From Didymodactylos carnosus (Eukaryota > Rotifera > Eurotatoria > Philodinida > Philodinidae), in the NCBI GenBank assembly GCA_905250885.1, contig CAJNOQ010001912.1:1-27518 (forward strand): a DNA stretch of 27,518 nt, written 5' to 3'. Made by a program: the position numbers and the translations under genes. Each line of letters opens with the position of its first letter. Position 1 is the first letter of the stretch. Of the stretch, positions 1-10,030 are shown in pieces. The notes under the pieces were generated by a model, which did not search any database, was not told where the DNA came from, and saw only the letters and a list, made by a program, of their open reading frames with translations.

Positions 1-549
1 TTTTTGTTTTAGTCTTGGATCTTTATCCCAATTCGGCTGTCGCAGCTTGATTCTGAATGTGTCGTAATCTTGAATCATGTGTACAGTATTGACGCTATGA
101 ATGTCATCCAATAGCCTCTTAAATTGTTTATCAATAAAATCCGGTGGATACTTGTTGAGGAGTAATCGATATCTTATTTCTGCGAATTCTTTAACGCAAT
201 CTGTTGCGTCAGAACAGATGCGGATAGCACGGATGTATGCCGCATATGGAATATTCCTTTTTATATGCATCGGATGTGCACTATTATATGGTAAAACATA
301 TGGTTGAGCCGCTAGCTTATGGGAAACTGTCGTGCGTGCAACTGGACATTGAATTTGAACAGTCACATCTAGATAATTGACAGTCTTGCCAATTTCATAA
401 GTTAGTTTTATATGGCGGTCTTGCTCATTATAAGATTTAAGGTGTATTTCGAGATCTAATATGCTCAGTCTTGAGGTTAAAAAGATGTCATCTCTAAACC
501 GTACTGTCTTAGTTACACGCAATGCGTGAGGTAAGAAATAAGTGAACAT
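1..549 (-). mobile_element. Penelope-like reverse transcriptase fragment (5'-truncated, runs off window)
   Basis: Read on the minus strand, positions 549 to 1 form one open frame of 183 codons with no stop, continuing past the left edge. It starts at an ATG directly after an in-frame TAA (552-550). Near its start is RFRDDIF, a variant of the reverse transcriptase motif C (usually Y-x-D-D), with both metal-binding aspartates present. It is followed by NYLDVTV and then HKLAAQPYVLPYNSAHP, IKRNIPYA, IRAIRICS and LLLNKYPPDFI. That order (F/YLDV, H/RKP, Y-x-x-S-x-HP, K-x-x-IPY, R-x-R-I-C-S, GYP) is the thumb region of Penelope-like element RTs, a group abundant near bdelloid telomeres (Athena and relatives). 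Motifs A and B are missing upstream, so this copy is 5'-truncated. Any GIY-YIG endonuclease would lie beyond the window. The open frame suggests a fairly young copy. Confidence 0.75.
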
Positions 550-567
550 TTAAAGCTGCGCTGATGC

Positions 568-592
568 GTTATAACTAGTTATAACTAGTAAC
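568..592. repeat. Short tandem palindromic repeat (ATAACTAGTT)
   Basis: A 10-base unit, ATAACTAGTT, is repeated about 2.5 times. It sits 19 bases beyond the truncation point of the Penelope-like fragment and may mark the junction. Confidence 0.5.
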
Positions 593-600
593 CTGTTATC

Positions 601-860
601 CTTAGTAGCATTCCGCTTCATTTCGCGGCAAGAATACAGCCTCATCTTGCCGCGATTTTGACAAGAAATTTGAAACTTAACGCGGGATCGATACCGCGAC
701 CATACCTAATCTTGCTATTTTTCCCTTGTAACGAAAATTTAACAATCTTGACGCGAAAATTTTTTGACGCGATCCCGCTGAAATCCTGCAAAGGTTGCGG
801 CAGGATTAAAACGGGATCTGGACAAGAGCGTACCAAGATCCCGGTGTGATTAGAACCAGG
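601..860. repeat. GC-richer decayed repeat region with CGGGATC/GATCCCG motifs
   Basis: This stretch is richer in CpG and in CGGGATC, GCGATCCCG and GCCGCGAT words than its AT-rich surroundings. The same words recur at 2101-2330 (CCTGCCGCGATCCCG, GGGATCGC). Short open frames on both strands here look like by-products of the repeat. I see no protein family. It is best read as a diverged dispersed repeat. Confidence 0.3.
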
Positions 861-1023
861 TTGCAGGAAGGCTGAGCAAGCTTTTCTGCCACTTATCTGA
901 TTGTCACTACGTTCTTTCGATGGTTTAATCTCGTTTTCATCAAATCACCATGTTTTACTCGGTATTTTCTTCGAGAACATGAAGTAATTAGAGATTTTCT
1001 CCTAGAACACCATCTTCCGAGTA

Positions 1024-1724
1024 CACAGCAATTTATTTTCTTTGTTTTGAGTTATAAACTCCATTTCATTTTAATGTCACAAAGTTGAACTGTTATTAAT
1101 TTGCTCATCTAAAGTGGGATATTGTTTTTGCCGGTGAGAAGTTTCATCTCAGATGTATCTTTAAGTTCTTCATCGGTGTATTTTTTAGTTCTAATTCGAA
1201 ACGTTACTGCCGTTGGATCTTAGAATAGAAGTGAGGGGGGGGCTGTCTTTGTGTTTTATCTGTGAGTTGTGCCAGTAAGGTAACGTTTGCCGTATGTGAA
1301 GAAAACATTCACTCTTGAACTTCCAGTGAACGTGTATCTGTAGATACTTGGGACTCGGACCAGTTCGTTGCTAGAGCCCATCTAGCGTCCTATGATTGAG
1401 GTGCTCTGGCTGTGCGTCAAACAGGATCGAAATAATCGTTGCTACATTCTGAAAGGCTCAAACGGCAAAGCGATCTTACACCGAGGGAACTCACCACCTC
1501 GTGTGCATTACTCTCACTGTTGTGCATTTTCATTCTGAGATTTCTGCACAGTCAGCATATTTAACTGAACCTACACATGGGAGAAGACTTTAGATGCGGT
1601 GCATTGTCCGAGAAAGAATATTCTCTTTCGATTCTAAAACTGCTAAGAAGAAAATAGTTCAACTTTGAGACAAAAAAATTAAGTTTTCTCTTCGAATGCT
1701 CTTCTTCTCTCGAAAATTGCTGTG
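1024..1724. mobile_element. Possible Tc1/mariner-type non-autonomous element (TA-flanked)
   Basis: CACAGCAATTT starts at 1024 and its reverse complement AAATTGCTGTG ends at 1724. Each copy is immediately flanked on the outside by TA (1022-1023 and 1725-1726). An 11-bp perfect inverted terminus with a TA duplication is the pattern of Tc1/mariner elements. The 701-bp interior has no transposase reading frame. The short termini leave some risk of coincidence. Confidence 0.45.
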
Positions 1725-1726
1725 TA

Positions 1727-2881
1727 CCTACTGATGACAATAGTCAAATGGTTAGTCTACTATTGACTACAACAAAACCCAAAAAAACACTCGTTGCAAA
1801 AGGTTAAGAAATGACTAACTGACTTGTATTGTGTATCTATTATATACGTTAAAAGAGAACAAAGAATAAATACAGTGGACGATAATATACGCACACTGTC
1901 TGTCTGTTTTTTTTCTTCTATCAACGGATGGACGAAATAAAAGAACATTACATTGTTACAGACTGAGATAGAGGAAAATACGAAGTCAGTGTGATCCTAG
2001 TTTCGTGCAAGGATTGATTTTGTACTTTGATAGTTTAAGGAACAGAATGATATAATAACAAAAAGTTTTCCTCAACGGTGGACAAAGGAAAAATCTCCTC
2101 AAAATCTTGTCTCGAGTTAGACACAATCTTGCTATAATCCTGCCGCGATCCCGTCACTCTCTTGAAACACAAATGAAATGGGATCGCATAACGAACTTGA
2201 TCAAGAACACGGTTACCATTATAAGATCGCGATTTTATTTTGCAAGGTCAGCATTTTTTTGTTACACGGGCAAAAATCGGGTTCGCGATCAGATCTCAGC
2301 AAGAATGAAACAGGAATACCACTAGGGATATGTCTTTTCTTACAGAACTCATGCACCTACGTGCATGCTATCGGCAATTTTCAATGATTAGGGCAAATCA
2401 CTTGTTCGAGTTCGATTTTTGGAAGGCACATCAATAAGAGAAAAGGGCGGTTTGGCAAGAGACTTTTTTGGTGGATAAATACAGCACAACAATGCAATGA
2501 TCTAAAAAGTACTAAGGCTACATGAACAAAACAGAAAATTGATCGTAGATACATACCGTCTAATGCTATCTTCCATGAGCATATCACTCTCAAATGTATC
2601 ACCGAAATAATTTATATGTACAATAGCTCCACACCCACCTCTTTGGCAAAATCTTCCAATTCGTCTTGATACATCTTATTTTTCTTTCTAGAAAGAACAC
2701 TCGTAATATATTATAGATACAGCAGTTTACTTTTTCTGATTACTTACGGAAAGATTATTTGTCGATGTAGCGACGAAGTGAATGGTTTTGAACAGTTGGT
2801 CTTTGTGCAGTAGCTATCACATTTATATTGTGGCGTTGTTACGTATCTTAAGACAGTTTCTTCCGTACTACCAAAAAGCTT
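1727..2881. other. Non-coding stretch, no gene seen
   Basis: Only short, compositionally biased open frames occur here on either strand. From 2101 to 2330 there is a GC-richer patch sharing CCTGCCGCGATCCCG-like words with 601-860. I see no RNA gene or credible coding exon. Confidence 0.4.
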
Positions 2882-3960
2882 CTATTCATTTTCATCGTTA
2901 GTTCGGGTACTATCGTTCAATATTTTGTGAAGTAGCAGCCAAAACAACCGAGCATTAACGCAGGCATTTTCTTCTACTACGTTGAAGGCTTTATGCAGAT
3001 GATCGTGTGCGATGATATTGCGTTCGGTTTGGATAGCTGTCTGTGATAATGGGCGTATTGGATACATGACATACAATAAAAACAGACCACAATCTGGAGC
3101 ACAGGTGTTAAGTACGTGATAGCACGATTGCCTAGTCATTCCGTCCCGAATACCCCACTTAGATCAACGAATACTGATGCGTAACAAATTGCTGGTATAC
3201 GGATAATTATCAAACGGGGTTACGTGCAGTGTTGTGGACAATACTGTATTAGGTAATGGTGGCTATTGCCGTTCGCCTTTGCTCGGTATAGTTGTCGGTG
3301 CTTGTAATACGAGATCGCGATGCTGTATCTGATGTTTGGCCGGCGGCATTTAGTGTTCCTTCGGCTACTTGCTGTGCTGGAACTACTATCCTGTGAGGAG
3401 TTATCCTCTTCACTTTGCGACGATGACTGTGTGAACTCATCCATAGATTCGGGTTCATAACTATCAATAGAAGCATCCAATACCAGAAGAGACTCCAGAA
3501 GTGCCTCAACCGCGGTGTCTGACGGTTCTCCGAATATTTGTGTAATTGCTTTGAACATATTGAAAGTAATGGACAGCTTATCAGCACTTCCCAGTAAAGC
3601 GAGCATGTGTAATGCCGTCTTCTTTAAATCTTTATTAATACGACTAGCAGTCAGACTTCTCGAACAAGCATGCATCACATGCGCGCTGCAAAACCTGGCA
3701 AAGGTAATGACCTCAATTCCTTTGAAGTATATTTTCTTAACAAAACATTCTAACACCCTCGGAGATATCTGTTAATCTCCTCCGTGTTAAATGTGTTTAG
3801 AATCGAATTTAGTAGCGCAGCTAAAAATTCTGTAACTATAAATGCTGGTCGGCTAAATTTCCCCGTAACGGTAACAATACATTTTCTTACTATGCTCAGA
3901 AAGTAACTGATACCAGTAACACTATGATCCGTTAGTACAGCGGAGACAAGTGGGAGTAAA
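2882..3960 (-). pseudogene. Broken gene of a transposase-like repetitive family
   Basis: Three minus-strand segments read in the same order as one protein but are separated by disruptions. Segment 1 (about 3960 to 3757) contains SVTGISYFLSIV, RPAFIVTEFLAALLNSIL and NTEEINRYLRGC, then a stop. After a one-base shift, segment 2 (3756-3220) continues with LECFVKKIY, ARFCSAHVMHACSRSLT, a helical stretch and an acidic Ser-rich linker (SSSQSEEDNSSQDSSSS). A further frame change near 3250 and a TGA near 3163 precede segment 3, with TPFDNYPYTSNLL, SKWGIRDGMTRQSCY and APDCGLFLLYVMYP, ending at 2882. The pattern 'V-T-[DE]-F-x-x-A-L-[IL]-N ... C-[SC]-A-H-[MV]' recalls a family of large repetitive proteins, probably transposase-derived, in rotifers, fish and arthropods. 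I cannot name the family firmly. At least three disruptions make it non-functional. No upstream exon was found. Confidence 0.4.
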
Positions 3961-5607
3961 CGCGTTAGTTTCTACAAAAATTTAAACGCACTCTAACGCG
4001 TGGTTTTCGCAGAAAAGTTTGCCTGGGTAGTCTATTGAGTGACATAGCAAACAAATTGTAGCTGAATTATACACTCCATATGAGTTCATAACGTATTTTT
4101 GATCGGTTAGTTTCAGACTCGTCAGCGAGTTTGTTTTATTTTCCTTCTTTCCTCCCCTTTTTCTCGTTTAATCACAAAGGACGTTCTTTCTTCTCTGTTT
4201 CGCGCTATAACTAGAAAGATTGCGTAGGTAACCGATGCACAGAAAGAAATAAAAAGAACGAGAGAGAAATAAACAAGCGTTCGAATTTATTATTATTATT
4301 TTCTTCCACCGTTAACAGGGAAAGATGATTACTGGTTACATTGTTTCTCCTTTGTACAAAAGAGGCAACGTACTGTTTTATGATCTTGAATTTATTTTTT
4401 AAAACTAGTTTACTAATTATGAAGAGAAGATCTCAAGCGACATACACATGAGAATAATGATTTATGTAGTTTGAGGGTCATATTAAAATATGTTAAATGA
4501 TTGCTTTCTAATTCAATTGCCTCTGTCAGTCTGTTATGTCCAGATAAAACTGTTTCAGTTTGAAATCACCCGTCTCATTTGGAGTGGGGCAAGCAGACCA
4601 GATGTTGTTTTCTATCCTCTTGTGTATAAGCCAAGCACTAAAAGAACGTGAAGTGGGCGCTTGTACCTACCTGACCCTATTATTAACTCATCAAAGCTAG
4701 CTGAGGCGTATTAATTGGGCGCTAATCGCTCAGTTAAGTGCGCACTGCATCGCCCGCTTGGAGCTAGCAAGTGGGCACTTGTTCTGCGCAGCTAGCTATT
4801 TGTCGCAAAAATCTACTCTTAAGCGGACGCTTGAGCTATGTTATAGGCGAGATTTCTTTGCTTACTCTTTTTTGCCTGGGAGTCTAAGACCTTGAAAAGT
4901 AAATGTGATTTGAGGAAGAAAATAAACATTACCACGATGATCAGTGGTGTCGATAACCTATAGTCCATTTTTCTTTGTAGTTCTCAAGCCAGAGCCGTGA
5001 AGGATAGGTAGGTCCGGGAAAACCTATGAAAGTCCTCAGCCATTGGGAATGAAAAGCTGGATGATGCATAGCTTGAGAGGGGACGTTCTGGTGGTTCTCG
5101 GTGACGTCTCGGAATGCAAAAGTCACTGTTTGGCCTAGAAGCGGCATGCTCGGACATTTTGCTTGGAATGACTTACTATGGTAAACCTAGTCTGAAGCCT
5201 GAATTTTTTCTTAGGTCTACTTCCCAAACTGTTCTTGGATGAATACTAAAAATTGCAAGGTTCTAGCTCTTTTCGGCGAGAAGTTATTCAAAAAATATCG
5301 GAAGCCATTCTTTTCTTGAACGGATAGTAAATGAATATTTAAGGGTATTGAACCATCGGTTTTTCTCGAAGGCAAATATATGCTTCAGCCTAAGTTGATC
5401 TAGAGCGAGTTTAAAGACAGCAGAAGAAAAATGAAAGGAATTACAAAACATCGGTCAAAGTTGAGTTTCTAGAGGCAAATGTGGATACCTCATACGCCGG
5501 GAGCAGACGACTTGTGAATTGGCTGACGACTAGACTCATTCCATTGAGAGTATTCAAAGGATGGACCACCACATCCTAGTCAAATCTTTCAGAAAAGGTT
5601 CAAGCGA
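3961..5607. other. Non-coding stretch with a dispersed-repeat patch at ~4640-4880
   Basis: No convincing gene. A patch around 4640-4880 is rich in GGGCGCTTG, AAGTGGGCACTTG, GCAGCTAGC and AAGCGGACGCTTG words. These recur around 14180-14260 and 19330-19510, suggesting a diverged dispersed repeat. A 68-codon minus-strand open frame at 4941-5147 has fairly ordinary composition but matches nothing I recognise. It could be an orphan exon and is not called as a gene. Confidence 0.35.
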
Positions 5608-6513
5608 TTATGTGATTGTGATATTAGCATATAGGTTTTGAGTGCCCCACGGACACTGTAGCCAAAAACCAATTATATAACTCACATTTGTACGAGTTGA
5701 AAATGTTTGACTAAGACGTTCAGAAGCACCGGTAACACCATCACGGAAAGAATAAATGCCCGTATGCGCATAAAGTGATGAAATCCTGCCGGAAAGAACC
5801 GAATTGCCTGAACGTGTTAGCGTCCATCCAGTCAATGCACCCAATTCAAATCCTCCGTTCACTATTAGTTCACTCGCATCTTTCACTGACACATCGTCTA
5901 AATACCAATATGATGGATCATTACGAAATTCAAACGATAAGGTTGAGAAGTTTTTGGCTGCCTGATAGATGAAACAATAATAGGCAAATTTAGTGGAATA
6001 ATCTGTCGTGAGATAGAGTAGAGTTGTCTCATTTACGATCGAACATTGGTCTTGAACTGAAAAGTCCTGTCGTGTGAGTACAACTGCAAGAACAATTATC
6101 ATGACGACAGCTACGATACACGTTATGCAACATACACATCGACAACAACTGCTCTTGTACCATTTTCGTCTATGCATTAGTGTAGTAGGCTCATCACTTG
6201 AATTTGTTGGATAAAGGGGTGCAACACGATTTGATCTCACAGAAGGCAGCGAAGCAGCTCCTAAATATTGGATAGTCGAGTTAGATAGCAGTCGCCTAAC
6301 ATCGAGCGGTTGTCGGGTCATGGGGCTTGTTCCATTTGACTGTAAAACCCATTTTACAATTGCCTCGCGTTCGTATGTATGACCATCTTCGACCGTGACA
6401 GGATCGCGAATCGGCTCCAGTGTAATGGGACATACTGAACGATCGGCCGGCGAGCCCGGTCGCGTCAGCGGAAACAGCATAGAAGCTGAAATTGGTCTGG
6501 AGTTAGCAGCCAT
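5608..6513 (-). CDS. U-box E3 ligase domain protein with one membrane segment and a beta-sandwich ectodomain
   Basis: Single open frame of 301 residues from ATG at 6513, the first ATG after an upstream in-frame TAG, to TAA at 5608. Residues 24-88 are a U-box: CPITLEPIRDPVTVEDGHTYE, then IVKWV, SPMTRQPL and LLSN. This is the fold that recruits ubiquitin-loaded E2 enzymes. A Cys-rich patch (SSCCRCVCCITC, 121-132) leads into a hydrophobic segment (about 129-147, TCIVAVVMIIVLAVVL). After it come N-glycosylation sequons at N161, N188, N276 and N297. The C-terminal half (about 155-301) has YWYLDDVSV, then NGGFELGALTGW, and a beta-strand-rich end. That motif set is common in bdelloid secreted or cell-surface proteins with CBM-like beta-sandwich folds. 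The inferred topology is cytosolic U-box and extracellular ligand-binding domain. No introns are needed. Residues ~52-123 are duplicated exactly at 9119-9334. The ligand is unknown. Confidence 0.8.
   Translation of the reverse strand: MAANSRPISASMLFPLTRPGSPADRSVCPITLEPIRDPVTVEDGHTYEREAIVKWVLQSNGTSPMTRQPLDVRRLLSNSTIQYLGAASLPSVRSNRVAPLYPTNSSDEPTTLMHRRKWYKSSCCRCVCCITCIVAVVMIIVLAVVLTRQDFSVQDQCSIVNETTLLYLTTDYSTKFAYYCFIYQAAKNFSTLSFEFRNDPSYWYLDDVSVKDASELIVNGGFELGALTGWTLTRSGNSVLSGRISSLYAHTGIYSFRDGVTGASERLSQTFSTRTNVSYIIGFWLQCPWGTQNLYANITIT
6144..6359 (-). repeat. Source segment of a 216-bp exact duplication (inside the U-box gene)
   Basis: Positions 6144-6359 are identical at every base to 9119-9334, in the same orientation, offset by 2975. 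It covers codons ~52-123, from the second half of the U-box to the start of the Cys cluster. The borders do not coincide with splice consensus sites, so this is not exon duplication. Confidence 0.95.
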
Positions 6514-7789
6514 CGTCTTGCGTCGCTTCTGCTAGTGTTTTTGCAAACTTCCAAGTTTTCTCTTCATTCCTTCCTTTCTCCGTTTTTGTATGGCAACATA
6601 TAAACAATAACATTCTGTCTTCGCAGAATCGAAGAATGTGAATGTGTAATAATTGTAACGCAGCCTTTCTTTTCGACAACACGTATGGGCACATGTAAGA
6701 AACAGCATACTATGTCATTTTCAGAACATACAGTTTCCCAGCAAAACAGGGCCCTTTTCAATAAATTAAAACACTAAGAAGTTAAAAAATGTAGAAATTT
6801 AGAAGTTTAGACGTCACGTAATGATTAATATTTACTTCTGGCATTTTTCTTTGCAAAATGTAAATATCTAAATGCCTACATTTCTAATTATGTAAATAGT
6901 CCAAAAGTTTTGCACTTTCATATTTTTATGCTACTTAGATATTTAGATATTTACCTCTTACAGTTTCCGGAAGGTGCGAGAAGGACCGAGACATTTCAAG
7001 GGCAGTGCCCGATATCTTGCAAATTGAGATATCTAAAATGCTCGGGATATTTGTGAAACAGACGAGATCCGTGTACTATTAGACATGCTTGCGTAATAGT
7101 CGTGATATTACTGAAATACAGGAAATATTAGTACGGCGCACAAGATATTAGTAAAATACAGGGAACATTAGCCGATTGCCCGAGATACATAGTATGGAAA
7201 CTTTCCCTTTACTGCAGAGTCATCAGAAACAAAATCTACAAAATTTGCGGTAAAGTAGCAGATTGCAAACTGCAGAATTGAAAGATCAAGTAAAAATCGT
7301 ATGGTAGAAGATAAGAGGCAAAACAAAGCAGGAATTCAGTAAAGCAGGAGTTTTGACTTCTTTTTTCATTTTTGAGGTTCTCTAGACGATATGCTTTGAA
7401 TATGCATAGACTGAGAAATGTACTGTTAGTGAGGCTGACCGATGGTAGTTTATCCTCAGGAATAGGTTAACTACCATCAGTCAGTTCGAAATTTGACATT
7501 ATAAATATAAATAACAATGAAGTTCAAAAGGCATCTGAAACTTTAACCTCGAATAAAGCTTCTAGTACCTGTGTACGTGTTCGTGTTGTACGATTTCATA
7601 TGCTTTGAGTCGAAATCGTGCTCTTTCGATAATTTCTTTGCTTTTGCTGCGATTTATACTTGGAATGTTAGAAAAAGCTAAAGTTCGGATTCAGATGATT
7701 TGTCTAGTGTTAGAACCATATCGCTGCGAAAAATTCACTTTAATTTCATAGCACTTTCACGCTTCACTTTCAAAGCACTAAGTACACTA
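6514..7789. other. AT-rich non-coding stretch upstream of the U-box gene
   Basis: No gene. It presumably contains the U-box gene promoter, but I see no recognisable element. Around 7104-7171 an imperfect repeat (GATATTA-CTGAAATACAGGAA and a variant about 39 bases later) occurs twice. The region 6780-6960 is rich in ATTTAGATATTT and TGTAAAT words. Confidence 0.4.
7435..7484. repeat. 50-bp hairpin
   Basis: CTGACCGATGGTAGTT at 7435-7450 pairs with AACTACCATCAGTCAG at 7469-7484. The stem is 16 bp with one mismatch and the loop is 18 bases. It may be a miniature transposon remnant or a transcribed hairpin. Nothing nearby decides between these. Confidence 0.5.
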
Positions 7790-8014
7790 CACTCTAAAAG
7801 AAAGATATTTCAAAAAACCCTAAAAAGAATTTTCTATCTGAGAACAACTAAAAATAAGTATAACCATCTGTGAAACACGTTCACGAACAGATATCATCGT
7901 GAATGATCTCACATTTTCCCATATCACAAAAAAAGCTTTCAGGTGTTTTAAAATACCAAAGCAATTCAGGGCTTTTTAAGTCACCGTATTTTAAAATATC
8001 TTTTTTTTAGAGAG
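7790..8014. mobile_element. 225-bp TA-flanked MITE
   Basis: The left end from 7790 (CACTCTAAAAGAAAGATATT) and the reverse complement of the right end at 8014 (CTCTCTAAAAAAAAGATATT) match over about 28 bases with 3 differences. Both ends are immediately flanked by TA (7788-7789 and 8015-8016), as expected for a Tc1/mariner-type insertion. There is no coding capacity. Confidence 0.7.
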
Positions 8015-9118
8015 TAGCTGCTTAGCAGCACCATCTACTATCCTCGCGATGTTGTGCGATGCTCAACTCGTTTATTTGTTTATGATCTTTCTTTAAATTC
8101 AATTCTGATTCAGATACTCAGAATTCAGAAGAAAGCAGCGCTGATTCAGAAGATTAGGACCAGAATAAAGCCTTTTTCTTTACTGTCAGTGTGTTTTTAA
8201 CTTGAGCGCCATGCATAGCGCTCATCCAATGAACTGAAATATTTTTAGAGTTTTTCTAACCCATCGAGTCTTTTTCTAAACCTTTTTGTATCTTCCATAC
8301 ATGATTAAAAGGCATGAGAAAGAAACGAGTTGAGAAGACTCATATGAGGCAAAAACGCACAAGAAAAGCAACAGCAGACTAGTGAGAGAAACCAGCAAAA
8401 AACAGTCAGAATCATGTGATTTATACGTAAGATCGTATATGATCGTAAAAAATCAGACACGATCTTATGTAGATCTCATAAGATCAGCTCAGATCGTGCG
8501 TGCAATTGTTGTACGAAACGTATAGTCTGGATCCTGTGACTTTTCAGAGATCACGATTCGGACGTCGATTGTACCATTTCGTATGTGTGAGTTTGTACGA
8601 TTATTCCAGATCATACCGGTCAGTGTACGATGATACAATAACATCGTATCTGAGCATATCCGATCTTGTATGATCCGCTCCAGCGATTCTTCGACCTGGG
8701 GATGAAAAACTATACTTATTTCGTGGACTTTTTCGTTTTTCAGCAACACAACTTCATCGAATGAAAGTTACGAATTTAAACAAAAACAACTGGGTTTTTT
8801 TACACTCTTCTTCTGTTTCCACATTGATTATGTCATTGAATGTTTTATTCATTATTCTCACAGATTAATCTGTAAACAAAATTATGGAGAGCCGGAAAAA
8901 AGAGTAAGAGAAACAGTTCTTTCAAGAGTAAGTCTGCCAAAATGCATTTTCTCCAGCAGGTGATTTTCTTTTATGCGTTGTTATGATCCATGCCTCTCTG
9001 ATTTGTCCCAACTCGACTTCCGAAACTACGCTCACGGCAAATTTCGAGCGCAAGTCTTGTCATCAAACTAAATAAATCCCTATAGTCATTACGTCCAAGT
9101 AAAAGTGCGTTGACCGTA
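8015..9118. other. Non-coding stretch with a GATC-rich, palindrome-rich patch
   Basis: From about 8410 to 8680 there are many ACGATC, AGATCGTA, GATCTTAT and CATCGTA words in both orientations, which gives an unremarkable 86-codon minus-strand open frame. It resembles a decayed inverted-repeat element, but I could not define clean ends. The rest shows nothing recognisable. Confidence 0.35.
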
Positions 9119-9334
9119 AACAACTGCTCTTGTACCATTTTCGTCTATGCATTAGTGTAGTAGGCTCATCACTTGAATTTGTTGGATAAAGGGGTGCAAC
9201 ACGATTTGATCTCACAGAAGGCAGCGAAGCAGCTCCTAAATATTGGATAGTCGAGTTAGATAGCAGTCGCCTAACATCGAGCGGTTGTCGGGTCATGGGG
9301 CTTGTTCCATTTGACTGTAAAACCCATTTTACAA
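9119..9334 (-). pseudogene. Exact partial copy of the U-box gene
   Basis: This 216-bp segment is identical to 6144-6359. It encodes VKWVLQSNGTSPMTRQPL through HRRKWYKSSC. By chance it is preceded by an in-frame ATG (9350) and followed by unrelated codons to a stop at 9063, giving a 95-residue open frame. The core U-box half (CPI...DGHTYE), the membrane segment and the ectodomain are absent, so it should not function as a ligase. Zero differences point to a very recent copy or to ongoing gene conversion. No direct repeat marks the borders. Confidence 0.85.
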
Positions 9335-9512
9335 GGAACTTTAGGACCATGGCTCTAGTCTTCTAGATAAGCGCTGCTTGCTTCTGAATTCTGAATGTCA
9401 TAATAAAACTGTCGCATGAAATAATCATAATTCAATTTAAAAAGAACCGAAATAAAGGGGTTGATCATTGCACACATTCACACATAAACCATGTCGCTAT
9501 AGCATAATGATT

Positions 9513-9590
9513 ATAGCGATATGTTTTATCAGTTCTATTCAAGTTTACGATATGGCGACATGTTTTATTAGTTCTATTCAAATACATGTT
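9513..9590. repeat. 39-bp tandem duplication
   Basis: GCGATATGTTTTATCAGTTC at 9516 recurs as GCGACATGTTTTATTAGTTC at 9555, followed in both by TATTCAA. This makes a 39-base period with two units. Confidence 0.6.
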
Positions 9591-10022
9591 ACAAATAAGT
9601 TACTCAAAAAATGTTTTTCACTAAATGTCCGCGTGATAGAAAATAAATTGTATCTTTATTTACTAATGGAAATTTATTACATCAAGTGTATATTTATAAA
9701 TACTTGAGTTTTACACTAGATCAATCTCTGTCTTTCGCATCCCATGTTAAGGATGCATGCCTCCGTGCACGTAAACGTCAAGATGTTTTCTATTTCTTTT
9801 TACTTTGTGTTTCTTCTCCTTTCCTTGTATCTTTAAACATGTTGTAACTCTCTCTAATTTGTTTTCTTTTGTCGTGAAAGCCCCGGTCACGTGTTGCAAT
9901 AAATTATCATCATCAGTAGACGTTGGCTGAAATAAGAAAACACGACGAATACTTTGTGGCCTTAAGTTGAGATTTGATTCTTATCCAGAATCATATAAAG
10001 AGTGAAGAAGAGATAGGTATGT
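9591..10022. other. Non-coding, no gene seen
   Basis: AT-rich sequence containing AATAAA-like signals, for example near 9898. There is no coding exon, RNA gene or clear repeat terminus. Confidence 0.35.
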
Positions 10023-10030
10023 ATATGTAT

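Noticed and set aside
3249..3587. 112-codon minus-strand open frame
   Set aside because: It overlaps the 178-codon frame, which carries the recognisable motifs; only its last few codons lie near the later frame change of the broken gene.
4941..5147. 68-codon minus-strand open frame as an exon
   Set aside because: Reasonable composition but no family match, splice context or neighbour to support it.
8489..8749. 86-codon minus-strand open frame
   Set aside because: It falls in the GATC-rich palindromic patch and matches no family.
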